Part shown: positions 37,862 to 50,068 of the stretch, in pieces | Position numbering within the stretch: position 1 is the first letter of the stretch | Layout of the letters: every line of letters starts with the position of its first letter | Source: Lenzites betulinus | Lineage: Eukaryota; Basidiomycota; Agaricomycetes; Polyporales; Polyporaceae | Reading direction: 5' to 3' | Assembly (NCBI GenBank): GCA_022264855.1 | Contig: JABYQU010000002.1 | Location: 496,001-560,000 of the forward strand | Length of the DNA stretch: 64,000 nt | Position numbers and translations under genes: made by a program | The notes under the pieces: model-generated | The model's input: the letters and a program-made list of their open reading frames with translations, nothing else | Databases searched by the model: none | Told to the model about the DNA's origin: nothing

Positions 37862-40800
37862 ATGGCGGAGGCTGGGCCGTCCTCATCGAGTATCCAGTCC
37901 AACCCCCGCTCCGTCACGCCTCCGTCGCAGCCCCGCAAAGCATCCCGCATCCGCTTTCCGGCCGACCAGAACCATGCCGACAACAGGCAGTACGGCAGCT
38001 TTCAGTCCTTGGGCTTGGGTCCTCCCCCTCCGCTAGCTGGTTCTCGTGTCGGGAATGGTGAGGGCTCCCTAGCATTCAAGCTGGACGACAAGAGAAGGCG
38101 TGTCCGGTCTGTGGATGGCGTAGATGGTCTCGAGCAATCTCGCCCCAAGGAAGCACATTTGGGCAGCTCTCTGTCGCGGAGGACGGTCAGTCTGAGCAGG
38201 AGGGGCGACCAACGCGACAAGTTCGTGAAAGCTGTCTCCAATGGCTTGTCCGAGTCCTTCTCCAATGAGTATGATCTCTGTGAGTATACACGCCACTTGT
38301 TATTGGTTTACGTTTCATGTCTAACTGTGTGGTAGCACGTGAAGGCATGTTATGTCCGCATAGAATATGTCCGTGCATGTGACAAACTTCCGTTGACAGA
38401 CCCGGCAATTGTGGAAGATGTTCAGCGAGCCTTGCGTCTCAAGGCTCGTCGTGAAGCGCGTTTACGGACGTTACAGTCCAGCCCCGCCCCGAGTGATCAT
38501 CGCGCTACGCCAGACATTGCTTCACTGTCCTCGGTATCAGCCACCTCGTCTCCCGCTAGAGGCGCCACCGCTACATCTTTCCCGCGTCAAACTGAGCTTC
38601 CAGGCGACTCGGAGGTCGACTTCAGCCCCGCCGTTGGCACAACATCCTTACACCCTGTTCCTTCATCACTCAATGGTGGCATCACGCTGGACTGGTCAGT
38701 TCCTCCTCCCGATGAGGCCAGAGAACGGCGCTGGTCGATATCTATCACCAAGCGCAAGGGCAAGGAACCTTCCTTCGCTGCCAGCAAGGAATCGGTCGAG
38801 AAGCAACTCTCTATCTATGCGGGTAAGTTGTGGCGAACCAATAACGTACTTTCGGATACTGACCCTAGTTCTAGACAAGCTGGAGCAGATACGATCCCGA
38901 GCGAAACCGCACACGCTCCGGAAAGCTGCGATGACAAGCGACCAACTGGGGAGGAAATATCAACTATTGCTTCCTCGCGGCAAGGCTCCAGGTGCTAACC
39001 TCCTCGACATAACACGTTGGTACTCAAAGCAGGATGACACCGTCCGAGCGACGCTGGACAAGATGGAGCCCTCGACGTGGATGAAACATCTATGGGACAA
39101 GCACGGTGTTCCGAAGACAGGAAACTCAATGTGGTCCCCAACTGCGCTCGTCATGGAGGAGTATGTCAAGTCACACGCGACTCCTCATACCATGTCTACT
39201 ATCCCAGAAGACGAGGTTGTTCTTCCTGCGTCACCGGCCACTCCTTCATTCGGCGAGGCTCGCTCACCTTCCACCAGCACGTATTCCTGGACGTCTCCTC
39301 GCAACTCTTTGGAACCTGCGATCCCGCGAAAGAGATCTTCGTACGACGCTCAGGTCTCTTTCGAGCCGTTTGTCGAGTCCGGTAAAGAGTCTGTTGGCCC
39401 CCGCTCAAGACACAGCAGTGAGGGCTTCAGCAGAAACTGGCGAAACACTGTCACTGGCGGGGATTCTGCTAGAAGTTCCCTCTATAGCCTCATATCCAAA
39501 GGTGCCTCTCCGAACAGCAGCCGCAAACACCTCCGGGGGCTTGGCAGGCGACTTGGTCGGCGCCCCAGCGACGATGCTCTTTCGTCCGCGAGAAATTCGG
39601 CTTCAGAACATGATGGCCACAGTGCGTCCGACGACGGCCATTACGGCCATCAGAAGATGGCTACCATCCGGCCGGGTAGTAGGCCGACCAGTCTTCAGCT
39701 GCAGTCCGGAGATGAGCGGTCCTCGTTTCCGACCGAAGGTGTGGACACGAAGCCTTCGGAAAACGGCACACTTCGCGTAGACATGCCGGATGAACCCGCG
39801 ACTGCGACTCAGAGCGCTACGATCTTTTCTGACGCGACTAGTACAACTCCACGCCCGGCGGAGGAAGGTCATGCTCAGCCATTGCTGTCCCGGCGTCGCT
39901 TTCGTAGGTCGTTACCGTCGACGCGGGATCTCCTTGTGCGGGAACGGGAGAAGCAGCGTCGTGCCGCGGACGAACAGAAAGAGCGCGAAGAGTACGATAT
40001 CAAAGCCCAGTACGTCTTCATCATCGTTTGGTAGATTTGTGTCTTAACAATCACGCAGGGTCTTGGAGGATACCGTTTCCCAGAACTACCGCATTCGCCA
40101 CCTCCTTCAGCGAGTTTCGGCCAGTGCGCGCGAGTACGACTCCGTTCAGAGCGTACTATCAGACCTCCTTCGAATACCATACCCCAAGATACCCTCGGAA
40201 GTCATGGACGCTTTCGTACATGACCCTGCTGCCGTTACCGGAGCAACACGCAGCGCTAGGGGCTGGCAAGCCGTCGAAGACATTCACGCTCGCATACAAC
40301 GACAACGAGACACGCTTCAGTCATTTCTACATTGCCACCCTGTTGACGTAGGTTGCACGAATCCTCCTGCGAACGTTTTCGACGACCAGATTGCCGGTGC
40401 TATGCGGGCTTTGGATCAACTCGCCGCTCAGCGAAAAGTCCTCGATCACAAGGCGGAAGAAGTTACTGCAGTGCTGAAGCGAGTGAGGGCCGTCCAATCC
40501 ACGGTGAAAAAGGATTACAACGACACTCTTGCGCATACGTCGCTGGTATATCCCGAGGTTGGTCGCCCGCCTCTTTGATCAGACGAACAAATATGCTGAC
40601 TTCATCGGACAGCTGTCTCAGCTGGCCGCTTTGGAGGAAAATTACCGCAATCATTACCAACAGTTCTGGGATTTCGGACTGGACGCCCTCACGCTGCTTC
40701 TTGATACAGTCACTCCCTTCTGGCGGAATTACGGCAAGGTCATCGGCGAAGACGTGCAAGATTTCCTTATCATCCCCTGGTATCGTAACGAGTTCACTGG

Positions 40801-41107
40801 CGAGCCCAAGCGATACCTCATCGAACGCTTCCCTCGTCGCTCGTTCCGACACTGGGTCGGCCTCCTCTTCCTTTCGTTCTCTAGCGTCGCCGTCACGTTC
40901 TTGCAGGCGCGCGCCGCCTGGTCTTTGACCGTTCATTTCAACCTACCCTGGATCACAAATGCGGGCCTGTGGTGGACCGTCATTCCCCTCTATGCTATCG
41001 GACTCCTAATACAGTGGTGCGCGGTGCTAATCGAGTGTTGCATCCTCTTCGCGCAGTCGGGTGTCGTCGTTTGGTGGCTTGGATGGACGGTGAACCTGTT
41101 TACATAG
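37862..41107 (+). CDS. Uncharacterised large protein with C-terminal membrane helices
   Basis: About 990 residues in at least six exons. The N-terminal half is Ser/Pro/Arg-rich. A more ordered block appears after the third exon: KLEQIRSRAKPHTLRKAAMT, then ITRWYSKQDDTVRATLDKME, TWMKHLWDKHGVPKTGNSMW and SPTALVMEEYV (38880-39165). A basic helix REREKQRRAADEQKEREEYD precedes a predicted coiled-coil part, RALDQLAAQRKVLDHKAEEV. Beyond it are YADFIGQLSQLAALEENYRN and two or three strongly hydrophobic helices, e.g. WVGLLFLSFSSVAVTFLQA, AGLWWTVIPLYAIGLLIQW and the final CAVLIECCILFAQSGVVVWW. Stop 41105-41107. I do not recognise the family. A large cytosolic region anchored to a membrane is the likely topology. 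Confidence 0.7.
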
Positions 41108-41195
41108 CGCTATCGCTCGCTCTTGCGTGTATCATTATACTATTGGTTATTGTACAACGGCATGGGTAGTTAGGTATACAGCACATTCTCGAGGA

Positions 41196-43335
41196 TCATC
41201 TTGGCTGCGTTGTGTGTGATGGAGTAGATGTAGATGTTGAAGGTGGGTACGGGGGGTGTTGGGAAGTCGATTGCGGCGCGGGGCCCGTTACAGGTGCGGC
41301 AGGGCCTGGTGGCGGAACCCAATGCACAGCGTAGGGGGTCGCTACGACGGTACGCGTCGGCGTGGTACTAGTACTAGCACTGAAGACGTGCACGCCAGGT
41401 GGGCTCATGTTTGCCCTGCCAGGTTGGACCTGAGGTATCTCGGCAGTAGCCCGTCCCGCGTTGATACATTCCCTGCAGAATCCTGCGGAGCGTCAGTAAC
41501 TTGAGGTACGCGACCGCCCTGACGAACTCATACTTACTCCCGCCCATCATCAAGGGTACGTCTGTCTGCCCACAGGAATGACATGCGATCGGAGGGGGTG
41601 CCGGGGCCTTCGCTTTTTGCTGGCTACGGCGTTTTACGGGAGGCGGTGGCTTCTCTGCGAGTTTCCCTGCGGGTTTCTCTGCTGGTTTCTCTGCGGGTGT
41701 CGCCGGAGCTGGTGGATTGGCGATGGTCACGGTTGGCCTACGTGTTACGGATTTCCGCTTGGCTCTGTTACTGTCAGCCCCGGCGGGCTTGACCGACTTG
41801 AAGGTGTACGGCGGCGCTACGGCCTGCAGAACGATGTTAACATGTCAAGCGGCCGTGACGAGAATCGTAACGCACATTCTTGACCTCTTCGAGCAGCTCC
41901 CCTTCCGGAAGCCGATGTTGAAGGTAAGCACGAGCACTTGCTTGTCTCACCTATCGCATAGGATGAATAAAGGACACATGAAACGGTCTACTGAGTGCTT
42001 GCACTTGCCATTTCCCTAAGCTTGGCTCTGCTCTCTTCGATCTTCTCCAGACCTCCTGCCCAGGCGGTCAAAAGCTCCCACAAGGCCTGCGAGACCCTCG
42101 AGATCCGGAGACTGACGACCTCGGGGCTAATGGGCGCCGGAGTAATTGTTTCACCAAAGGGCAAGGAAAGAGTAATGATGACGTCCGACCCTCTGTGCGT
42201 CGCTCCAGCCTTTGGGGCCGCAAGTTCGCAGACAAAGTCGCCGCGGGGGATTACGAACCGTTCGGAGGACCGCTCGTGAAACTCGAGAACGACATCAAAC
42301 GTCCTTGGAGACAGCGGTCTTGGAAATGACGGGCTACTGACATTCCCGTGCTGTACGGGGCTCGGCTGTTCAGTCGAGTGGACGCCTTCCAGAGACTGGA
42401 TGAGAAGCCCGAGTGTCTTCACTTGGTCTTCAGTAGCTGTATGGTCAATCACAGCTTTGAGTAAATTTGCGAGCACTGGGTTGCTTTGCGCAGCGAGAGT
42501 GACTTTGGATGATAATGCCGGAGTTACATAGGTACCCGGCGTTGGACAAGGAATAGACTGCAGGGGTGTTTGGACGCCGCTGGAGGTTCCTGGCTGGACA
42601 GCTGAGGGCAGGGCTACACCTGGTTGTCAAACATAGAGCCTGTCGAAGAGAGAACTCTTGGTACATACGTTGGAATCCTTCCGTCTGAGGGTCGCTGATG
42701 GGGAGGTAGTGGACCTCGTAAACCGATGTGTCCAAAAACACATGTGGGCCGATATGCAGGTCATATTTCCCATGCGCTTTGGTAGTATGGGGTGGTGGGG
42801 TCACTTCGGCAGCTTTGCTACCACGAGTTTTGACAGAGAATTTGGGAAACACCGTAGACATCCATTTGTTGCGTGCTAAGTGATGTTGCGTCGGTACGAG
42901 AGCCTGCATTATAAAGACATGGAGCTCAAGCTCACATTGTCTCAACGACTGCAACACAACGTAGCTATACGAAGACTATGAGTACACACGACAAGCTAAC
43001 TGGGACTACGGGTGCGTGAGGATGCTCCGCCCACCTCTCTGGTACACTCTTGAGGTCCGTCTCTTTCTGATGTGGTTCATCGAGTTCCCACCCGGGACGA
43101 GGTCCTGTGGGCAGTTCGACGACGCGTTGCATATGAGGGAACCTGTGATGAGCAAGTCTTTGAGCTCTGTTGTTATTGAACGGAAGTTTACAGAGACGCG
43201 AGGTCGAAAGCCACCCCAGCTGTATATACGGATCGTGGTTTCTGTCAGATCGAAATGAAGGTCATAGGCGCCCATGTCGCGCATCTTCGACCTATACACC
43301 ATCTCGATTCTCCCGCTCAGCCTCTTGCTCACCAC
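41196..43335 (-). CDS. Uncharacterised protein with a C-terminal short Cys4 finger
   Basis: The spliced reading begins at about 43335 (MVSKRLSGRIEMVYRSKMRD) and includes YDLHFDLTETTIRIYSWGGF. A following exon gives VPERWAEHPHAPSLRQCELE, then LHVFIMQALVPTQHHLARNK and GKYDLHIGPHVFLDTSVYEV. The central exon (42480-41995) has LANLLKAVIDHTATEDQVKT and RTFDVVLEFHERSSERFVIP. A Lys/Ala/Pro-rich region (PAEKPAEKPAGKLAEKP) leads to CHSCGQTDVPLMMGG and, over an intron, RFCRECINAG: a C-x2-C-x13-C-x2-C finger, shorter than a GATA finger. A Ser/Thr/Pro tail ends at 41196. A nuclear role is likely but inferred. The 5' exons are the least certain. The gene is divergent from BDP1, about 115 bp away. Confidence 0.6.
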
Positions 43336-43451
43336 GCCGAGGCTTTCTCCAAAGTGTCACTACTGCAGCCTTTGGTAGATACTAGTCAGATCAAATGTCT
43401 CAGCGCGTTCGTGAGTGATTCCCTCCGTATCATGATTATTTCGCCGACCAA

Positions 43452-45554
43452 ATGTATCGCGCAGAAAAGGGAAATACCGTCTTCAGACCTATCGCCAAAC
43501 CGCGTGCTCGCGTTGGTACGGACTCTCGGCCCTCCTCTGCTCTTCCAGAGCCCACCACCACCACCGGACGGAGCAATACACAAAACGCACAGGATGTTCC
43601 TCCATCCAGGGCGCCGTCCGCTATGCCACCCCCTTCCTCCATTCCCGCACGCCCTCCTGTAGATTCGTCTGCTACGCACAATTTTACTCCTATCCTGGCT
43701 TCCGAAGATGATAACAACGCAGCCGGAACGTCTGCATCACAGTCAAGCTCTCATGCAGTCCCTAACATGGCCGCCGTAGCGCGATCCGCCGCGGTGCGGA
43801 TTATCCCCACCCCTCCACGAATCGGCGCGTCGCAAACCCCTCAATCGGGAGTTGCAATAGCTATGCCTTCTCGTGCATTCCGCCCTCCAGCTCCTTCACC
43901 AGTCCCCACACCTGCTGCGCCACCGGGACCTCCATCGACTGCTGATGCGAGCTATCCACCCCCACAGTACCCTTATGTACCTCCTGCTATGCTGGGCCAG
44001 GTACCAACTTCCATGCCATTCGCCGTGGATTCCTCTCAGATCGACCCGCAGTTGATGGGTCCGTCTGGTCTTTCGGTTGTGGCCCCTGCGCAGTCGGAAA
44101 GCGACCCCATTGTCGAACGTAGGCCCAACATAGGTCTTGGAGACGTACCCCTTGTGAAGACCGCGAGGCCACAGAGGACGTCACGGAAAGGTTCGAACAT
44201 TGAAGGGGAAACTACAGAGGATGCATTCGACCGTGAGTACAGTTCCGCCTCGGTCTAGCGCTGGCTCTAAATGTTGCTGTAGAGGGCGATACGGCGACTG
44301 ATGGCGCCGTTACGAGGACAAGACGCTCGAAGCAAGCGACGACGGTAGGCGACGAGAATGCCTCTCAGACCGAATCCAAGAAGCGCAAGCGGTCCGAGAC
44401 CTCAGAATCGCGTCGGTCACGGAAGCGCGCCCCCTCTCCACCTGCTTTTGACCCGGACGCCGACCCCGGCGAGGAGCTCGACCCTACGGCAGTAACGATG
44501 GCTGCACTCTGCGACGATAATGGCCGCGGTCGCGTAAGCAGTAAAGCGGCCCAAATCGTCAGCAATCACGCTGCCTGGCGGACGGCGAATCGAGACAAAC
44601 GTGCTCGCATGAAGGCGGCAATGGAGGCGAAGAAATACGGCCGAGACGACGAGGACGATGCTCCTAACCACAGCGCGAGTCACAAAGCAGCATCCTCGGA
44701 GCCAGAAGTGCCAAATTCTGCATCCCGCGCAGCGTCTGTCGCATTAGAACCCAACGCGTCCTCCTCTGCCTTGGAGGAGCCGGAGTCGGTTGAGAAGGAC
44801 GGATTCAACTACAACGAAGACATGGCGATCAGCCGTTTCAACGTTCAAGTTCGCATAGGCGCAAACGGGGAGACCATCATCGACGAGCAATCCTTATTTG
44901 TGAACCGCGACGAAGAACATCAAACGGAGGAGTATACGCATGTCGAGGAGTCGGACTTCACCAAATTTGTCAATTCGGCGACGTATAGCAAGAAGCTCCG
45001 AGGTTCTCGTTGGAGTGCAGATGAAACGGAGATGTTCTATGATGTGAGCACAACATGCCGAACTGCGAGTCCCATATTCACAATTTCTCTTAGGCCCTCT
45101 CACAATTTGGAGAGAATTATGAATTGATCTCGTACGTTCTGCCTGGACGGGACCGGAAGGCGTGTAAGAACAAGTTCAAAGCAGAAGACAAGAAGAACTC
45201 TGCGCGTATCACATATTGCCTCCAGAATCGCCGGCCGTATGGTAAGTGGTATCGATGCTGTTGCGTGCACCTGGGTTCCTGACAGTCTGTCCAGACATCG
45301 CTACGCTGTCCCGCATGACGGGCAAAGACTTCTCTGGCCCAACACCCGAGATCCGCGCGCCAACCCCATTGCGCTCGACGGAACTTGAAACCATCGCCGA
45401 ACCTGCTGCCGCATCCTCGGGTCGAGTGGTACGCAAGAAGAGCAAAACGCCGAGTATTCAAGAGGCGGGTGTAGAGATTATTGGTGACATTGACGACGTC
45501 GAGAAGGATGAATATGAGATCACAGGAGCAGAGGGCGTGCTCATAGGCTCATAG
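43452..45554 (+). CDS. BDP1: TFIIIB subunit BDP1 (B'')
   Basis: Third subunit of TFIIIB, which places RNA polymerase III on tRNA and 5S genes. The start at 43452 gives MYRAEKGNTVFRPIAKPRAR, close to the usual Bdp1 opening. A long Pro/Ser-rich region follows. The conserved core comprises DPTAVTMAALCDDNGRGRVS, then FNVQVRIGANGETIIDEQSL and FVNR. The extended SANT domain is LRGSRWSADETEMFYDALSQ, FGENYELISYVLPGRDRKAC and KNKFKAEDKKN. The C-terminal acidic tail ends at EYEITGAEGVLIGS (stop 45552-45554). Introns lie near 44231-44281, inside the SANT region (about 45040-45093) and near 45241-45293. Confidence 0.92.
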
Positions 45555-45716
45555 GTAGATTCGAATGTTCGAGCACTCCTTGTTTGTACTCTGACTATAT
45601 CGATTTTCTCCTCAGGGAACTGGCTTGGCATAACATTCTGCTGCCCGTGCCCGGCAGAGTCCGGGACCATGTAAACGATCAAGTGCCGATTTAGAATGTT
45701 GGGGTGTCACTTTCAA

Positions 45717-45803
45717 GCCGGGATAGCTCAGCTGGGAGAGCAACAGACTGAAGTTGCATGGGCTGCGTTCTGGAGGTCGCGTGTTCAATCCACGCTCCTG
45801 GCA
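45717..45803 (+). tRNA. tRNA-Phe (GAA) with a 14-base intron
   Basis: Acceptor arms GCCGGGA (45717-45723) and TCCTGGC (45796-45802) pair with one G-U. D-stem GCTC/GAGC pairs (45726-45729, 45738-45741). The anticodon stem ACAGA/TCTGG leaves a loop with anticodon GAA at 45750-45752. The T arm is GCGTG-TTCAATC-CACGC. The extra bases between positions 37 and 38 (45754-45767) sit at the canonical nuclear tRNA intron site. Discriminator A at 45803. Confidence 0.93.
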
Positions 45804-45807
45804 TTGC

Positions 45808-45811
45808 TTTT
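45808..45811 (+). terminator. RNA polymerase III terminator of tRNA-Phe
   Basis: TTTT four bases after the tRNA 3' end, followed by a second T run at 45816-45820. Confidence 0.75.
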
Positions 45812-45846
45812 GTTATTTTTAGTGTTCGACACGAGCAAATATTGCC

Positions 45847-45910
45847 GGGGCACGTCGCGCGTTCAATCCACGCTGCTGACATTTCCTTTTCATTATTTAA
45901 CACGAGCACA
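45847..45910 (+). repeat. Degenerate duplicate of the tRNA-Phe 3' half and its flank
   Basis: The bases gtcgcgcgttcaatccacgc, then gctgaca, a T-rich stretch and acacgagca repeat the order found at 45776-45837 (T arm, acceptor end, terminator and downstream flank) with a few substitutions and a small deletion. There is no 5' half, so no second tRNA is encoded. Confidence 0.8.
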
Positions 45911-46029
45911 TGACCGAGACGCGTCGCGTGTACTTAAGGAAGGAGTTTGAGCTCGGCTTCCCTTCTTCCTTCCTCCATCCCTCCAAGCCTCCTCACTGAG
46001 CTAATCTCTCTTATTCTAAGTATCTAGTC

Positions 46030-47994
46030 ATGCCAGCTCGTCGCGCGCCATCTCAGAGTGCCCCCGCTCCTTCGCGCCCGCCTTCCCCTGTCGGAGACGA
46101 CATCGAAGAGGTGCGTTTGCGGCAGCTGTCTCATGGAGCGCATATAGTCACACCATTGCCCCAGGGTCCGTATTTTGATAGCGTAGACGAGCTACAACAG
46201 CATGCAAGTGTCCTGTAACTTAATATCTCATGCACCTAATGCGACGTCGCACGCAGGGGATTAACGTTCAAGACATTCTCAAGCTCAAGGTAAGTTTGCA
46301 TCGGCCAAAAGCGTCGCGATATCGGATATTGACCGTCCGCGTGCCTTCTCCGCAGGGTGCCTCTATCAATACAGTGTCGGGGGTTAATATGACCACACGG
46401 AGGCAAATGCTGAAGATCAAGGTATGCGCCCGCATATATGCGCTTCTTCCGAGTTCTGACGGGTGTGTTTAGGGCATGTCAGAGGCCAAAGTGGAAAAGA
46501 TCAAGGCGAGTAGTCCTCCTTCTCGTGTGTTCTTTCAACGGCTGACCCGTGCTTCCCTAGGAAGCGGCTCACAAGATGCTGGTAAGATTTATATCACACA
46601 ACGCATATACACAACTCACTCCTTGCACAGGGCTCTTCATTTGCCACCGGACTCGAGATACAAGAGAAGAGAAAGCGTGTCCTAACCATAAGCACCGGTA
46701 GCAAAGCGGTGGACACGGCATTGGGCGGTGAGTGTTGATAGATTTCATAGCAAGGACGGCTCCTTACCGTCGCATACAGGTGGGATAATGTCGCAATCCA
46801 TCACCGAAGTCTATGGCGAGTTCAGAACTGGAAAGACTCAGCTTGCGCACACCATGAGCGTCGTCGCTCAGCTTCCCCCAGATATGGGCGGCGCTTCTGG
46901 AAAGGTAGTTCCTCCGACGTTCTTTCCTTCAACAAGCTAACTTCCGGGACAGGTTGCGTACATCGACACTGAAGGTACCTTCCGACCCGACCGTATCAGA
47001 TCCATCGCAGACAGGTTTGGAGGTAAGACGCACCCCGCTCCTACCATTGCACCCTGACCATGCATACAGTTGACGGCAACATGGCACTGGAGAACATTCT
47101 GTATGGTTCGTAAAACACCTTCTCAGTCGATTCAGGGCCTCTGAACTTGGCTGCATATAGCACGAGCACACAATAGCGAACACCAAGTGAGCTCTTTTAC
47201 GTGCGGACAAGGCTCGGGCTGACCTCCGTTGCAGATGGAATTGATTAACGAGTGCTCAATCCGTTTCGCGGAAGACAAGGACTTCAGACTTCTCGTCAGT
47301 TAACCTACTGTCTGTCTAGTTTTGTACATGACAGCGTTCGCAGATCGTAGACAGCATCATGGCTCTGTTCAGAGCCGATTACTCCGGCAGAGGGGAACTC
47401 AGCGAACGCCAACAGAAGGTGTGCATCAATGCCTTTGCCGTTACGCCGCCAGATCTATCTTCTAACACCTTCAACACCTACACTAGCTCGCACAGGTTTG
47501 CTTCCTCCACATATCACAGACGCCATCATCTTGATTCTGGTTGCAGATGCTGTCGAAGCTAAGCAAGCTTTCCGAGGAATACAACGTGAGTCAGACGCCA
47601 TCTCTATGCTGAGTTCCCCCTGATACTAATACATCACTAGATCGCCATTCTTCTTACTAACCAAGTCCAATGTATGATAGATGCTCGCACGCATGGTCCT
47701 ATCGCGATCTGACCTGACCGTGTATGCAGCTGACCCTGGGGCGACCATGACGTTTGTCGCTGGCGGTGCACTGAAGCCTATTGGGGGGCATATCCTCTCG
47801 CATGCATCCGCTACGAGAATGTTTCTCAGGAAAGGTAGCATTATCATATGCTACTTATCTTCACCGCTGAGCCTGACCTGTCTCTTTCTTCAGGCCGTGC
47901 AGAAGAGCGCGTCGCCAAGTTGGTGGATAGCCCAGACAAACCGGAAAGTGAAGCCTCGTATAAACTGGACGAAGGAGGTTGGGCCGACGTCTAA
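46030..47994 (+). CDS. DMC1: Meiotic recombinase DMC1
   Basis: RecA-family strand-exchange protein acting at meiotic double-strand breaks. Start [20 protein letters not shown]. The N-terminal helix-hairpin-helix part is split into tiny exons ([49 protein letters not shown]). The ATPase core has Walker A as GEFRTGKTQ (46819-46845), the sheet strand [20 protein letters not shown], Walker B as [15 protein letters not shown], and the loop region [20 protein letters not shown]. Dmc1, rather than Rad51, is indicated by [20 protein letters not shown] followed by [13 protein letters not shown]. The end [18 protein letters not shown] is typical; stop 47992-47994. About 14 introns. Length is normal for the family (about 345 residues). 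Confidence 0.95.
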
Positions 47995-48806
47995 CCCGAC
48001 CCTGAATTCAGCCTGCTACGCACTCGTTCGGCCCACGACTCTACTACTGCTCTGGTATCTTGCTGTCCTGGCTGATCTGTCTGGTTCTAGTTGACAACCG
48101 CTCGCCGTGACCACCGACCCTGAAACCTGGACTCTGGCTTTACATTAGATACGATCCCTGTTGCAACTTTGTAACCGCCTTTGACCGACATCATTGCTCA
48201 AATCATAGTTTGTACAAATTGCACTCGTGAAGGAGAGCCGCCGGGGCCTGCAGCACGTTTGTCCCGCCGACGGCCACCCATAAAACCGCGCCGCCCCTGT
48301 GGCATACTGCGCCGCGAGGTCATAGACGTGTGCACGCGAACGCATGAACGTGACCTCGAGAAGGCACCGGTCGCAGCACGCTGATCAGGAAACTCCGATG
48401 GGATTGAATACAAACGGAGCAACAGCGATGCCGCTGTTGTGAGTCTGGCAGCGTACGTACGGACGAGGCCCTCGGCCGAGTTATGCTCTCACCAGCTGCG
48501 CTACATCTCGCTCCCTCGTCGTCGATAAGTCTAGCATCGCGCTGTCCGACTGTGCCGATGCACCGCATCATCATATGTCAGCCTAGGTGGCAGACGCTCA
48601 CATGGGCAAACCTCGCTGGATCCCCAGGCACCTCTCAAACCCAGCTGGCACCACAAACTACACCGACGCTGTCCAGTTTGATGGCTGCCTACGGTTGGCT
48701 GATGGGCGCTCTCGGCGTCGCGATGCATATGGCCCGTCGCTCTCTATCTGCGGCGGCAAGATAGCACGTTCGTTACGCCCGACGGCACTGCACCCACGGC
48801 ACGCAG
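47995..48806. other. Intergenic and promoter region
   Basis: About 0.8 kb between DMC1 and the RNase T2 gene. Short frames only; no repeat or RNA gene is seen apart from the TATA box at its right end. Confidence 0.5.
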
Positions 48807-48813
48807 TATAAAA
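48807..48813 (+). promoter_or_regulatory. TATA box of the RNase T2 gene
   Basis: TATAAAA, 66 bases upstream of the RNase T2 ATG, at the spacing expected for a fungal promoter with a short leader. Confidence 0.65.
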
Positions 48814-48878
48814 TTGGAGTGCGGGGTCGGGGCATCGGCGTCCGCCTTCCCGTGCACTGAAGCAGGACAAGCACAAGC

Positions 48879-50068
48879 ATGGCTGCCGCGTTCGGTCTCG
48901 TCTCCGCCCTCCTCGCTCTTCAGGCTGGCGCGAGCGCGTCCTCGTTCTTCTCGCTGCCGCGCACGTACCCGAACATCTCGGCGTGCGCTGCTGAGCCCAT
49001 CGCGTACTCCTGCGAGAACACGACCACGATCAAGAACACGTGCTGCTCCCCCACTCCCGGCGGCTTGGTCCTGCAGACGCAGTTCTGGGACACCTACACC
49101 GGTTTTGAGAAGAAGGGCCAGCTGCTGCCCAAGGACAGCTGGACCATCCACGGTTTGTGGCCGGACAACTGTGATGGGTAAGTGATTTTCACGTCAATAC
49201 ACTTCTCCCCAATACTCAAGCTTGCCACCTAGGTCTTTCGAGCAGTATTGCGACCTGTCGCGGCAGTATGACCCAGCTCCGTCTCCAGCGGTTCTCCCGG
49301 ACGGAACAATCGTACCTGCGTACACGGGGCCCCCTGTAGACACCTTCGTTGCGGAGTTCGGCCGTCTCGACTTGCTAGCCTACAGTAAGTTGGATCACCC
49401 ACCTGACATCGACGAAGCTAACCCGCGCGTAGTGGACAAGTACTGGGTAAGCCAGGGAAGCCTCAACAGCGGCTTCTGGGGACATGAGGTATGTGAGTCC
49501 AGCCGATCAAACGGACAGTGATAACAAACCGTTCTCTAGTTTGCCAAGCATGCCACTTGCACGTCGACGTTCGACGTCGCGTGTTACGGCCCTGACTACA
49601 AGAAGAACCAGGACGTGGTAGACTTCTTCGACGCCGTCGTTCGCGCGTTCAAGATGTACCCTACCTGGGAGATACTTGCTGCGTATGTTGCTTCAAATCA
49701 TCAGGAAGCACGCGGACTCACCTAGTGCCGCCCTCCAGCTCCGGAATCCAGCCCTCGAACAAGACAACTTACTCACTCGCCCAGCTGCAGACGGCGCTGA
49801 AGGCGCAGACTGGTGCCATTCCTTACTTGGGCTGCGGCCAAAACGGCACCGTCCTCCAGGAGGTGTGGTACTTCCACCACGTCCTCGGCTCCGTAAGTTT
49901 CGCCTGCCTTTTGATATCCGTGCCTCCGGCTGACATACCTCGTAGGAGCAATTCGGGCACTACAAGACGGTGGATTCGACTACGACCTCCAGCTGCTCGC
50001 AGACTGCTGGGATCCACTACTACGAGCGTACGCCTACCTCTGAGCGTGAGGTCAGGTTGTTGCCTTGA
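48879..50068 (+). CDS. Secreted ribonuclease T2
   Basis: Extracellular or vacuolar RNase that cleaves single-stranded RNA via 2',3'-cyclic phosphates. The signal peptide is MAAAFGLVSALLALQAGASA. Cys-rich N-terminus: ISACAAEPIAYSCENTTTIK, then NTCCSPTPGG. Catalytic site CAS I is WTIHGLWPDNCDG (49140-49178) with its His; CAS II is FWGHEFAKHATC, spliced across an intron near 49490-49540, with the catalytic Glu and His. Later words are FFDAVVRAFKMYPTWEILAA and EVWYFHHVLGS. It ends HYYERTPTSEREVRLLP at 50068. Five or six introns. All active-site residues are present, so it should be an active enzyme. Confidence 0.94.

Noticed and set aside
45696..45950. Plus- and minus-strand open frames of 70-85 residues
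   Set aside because: They cover the tRNA-Phe gene and its partial copy.
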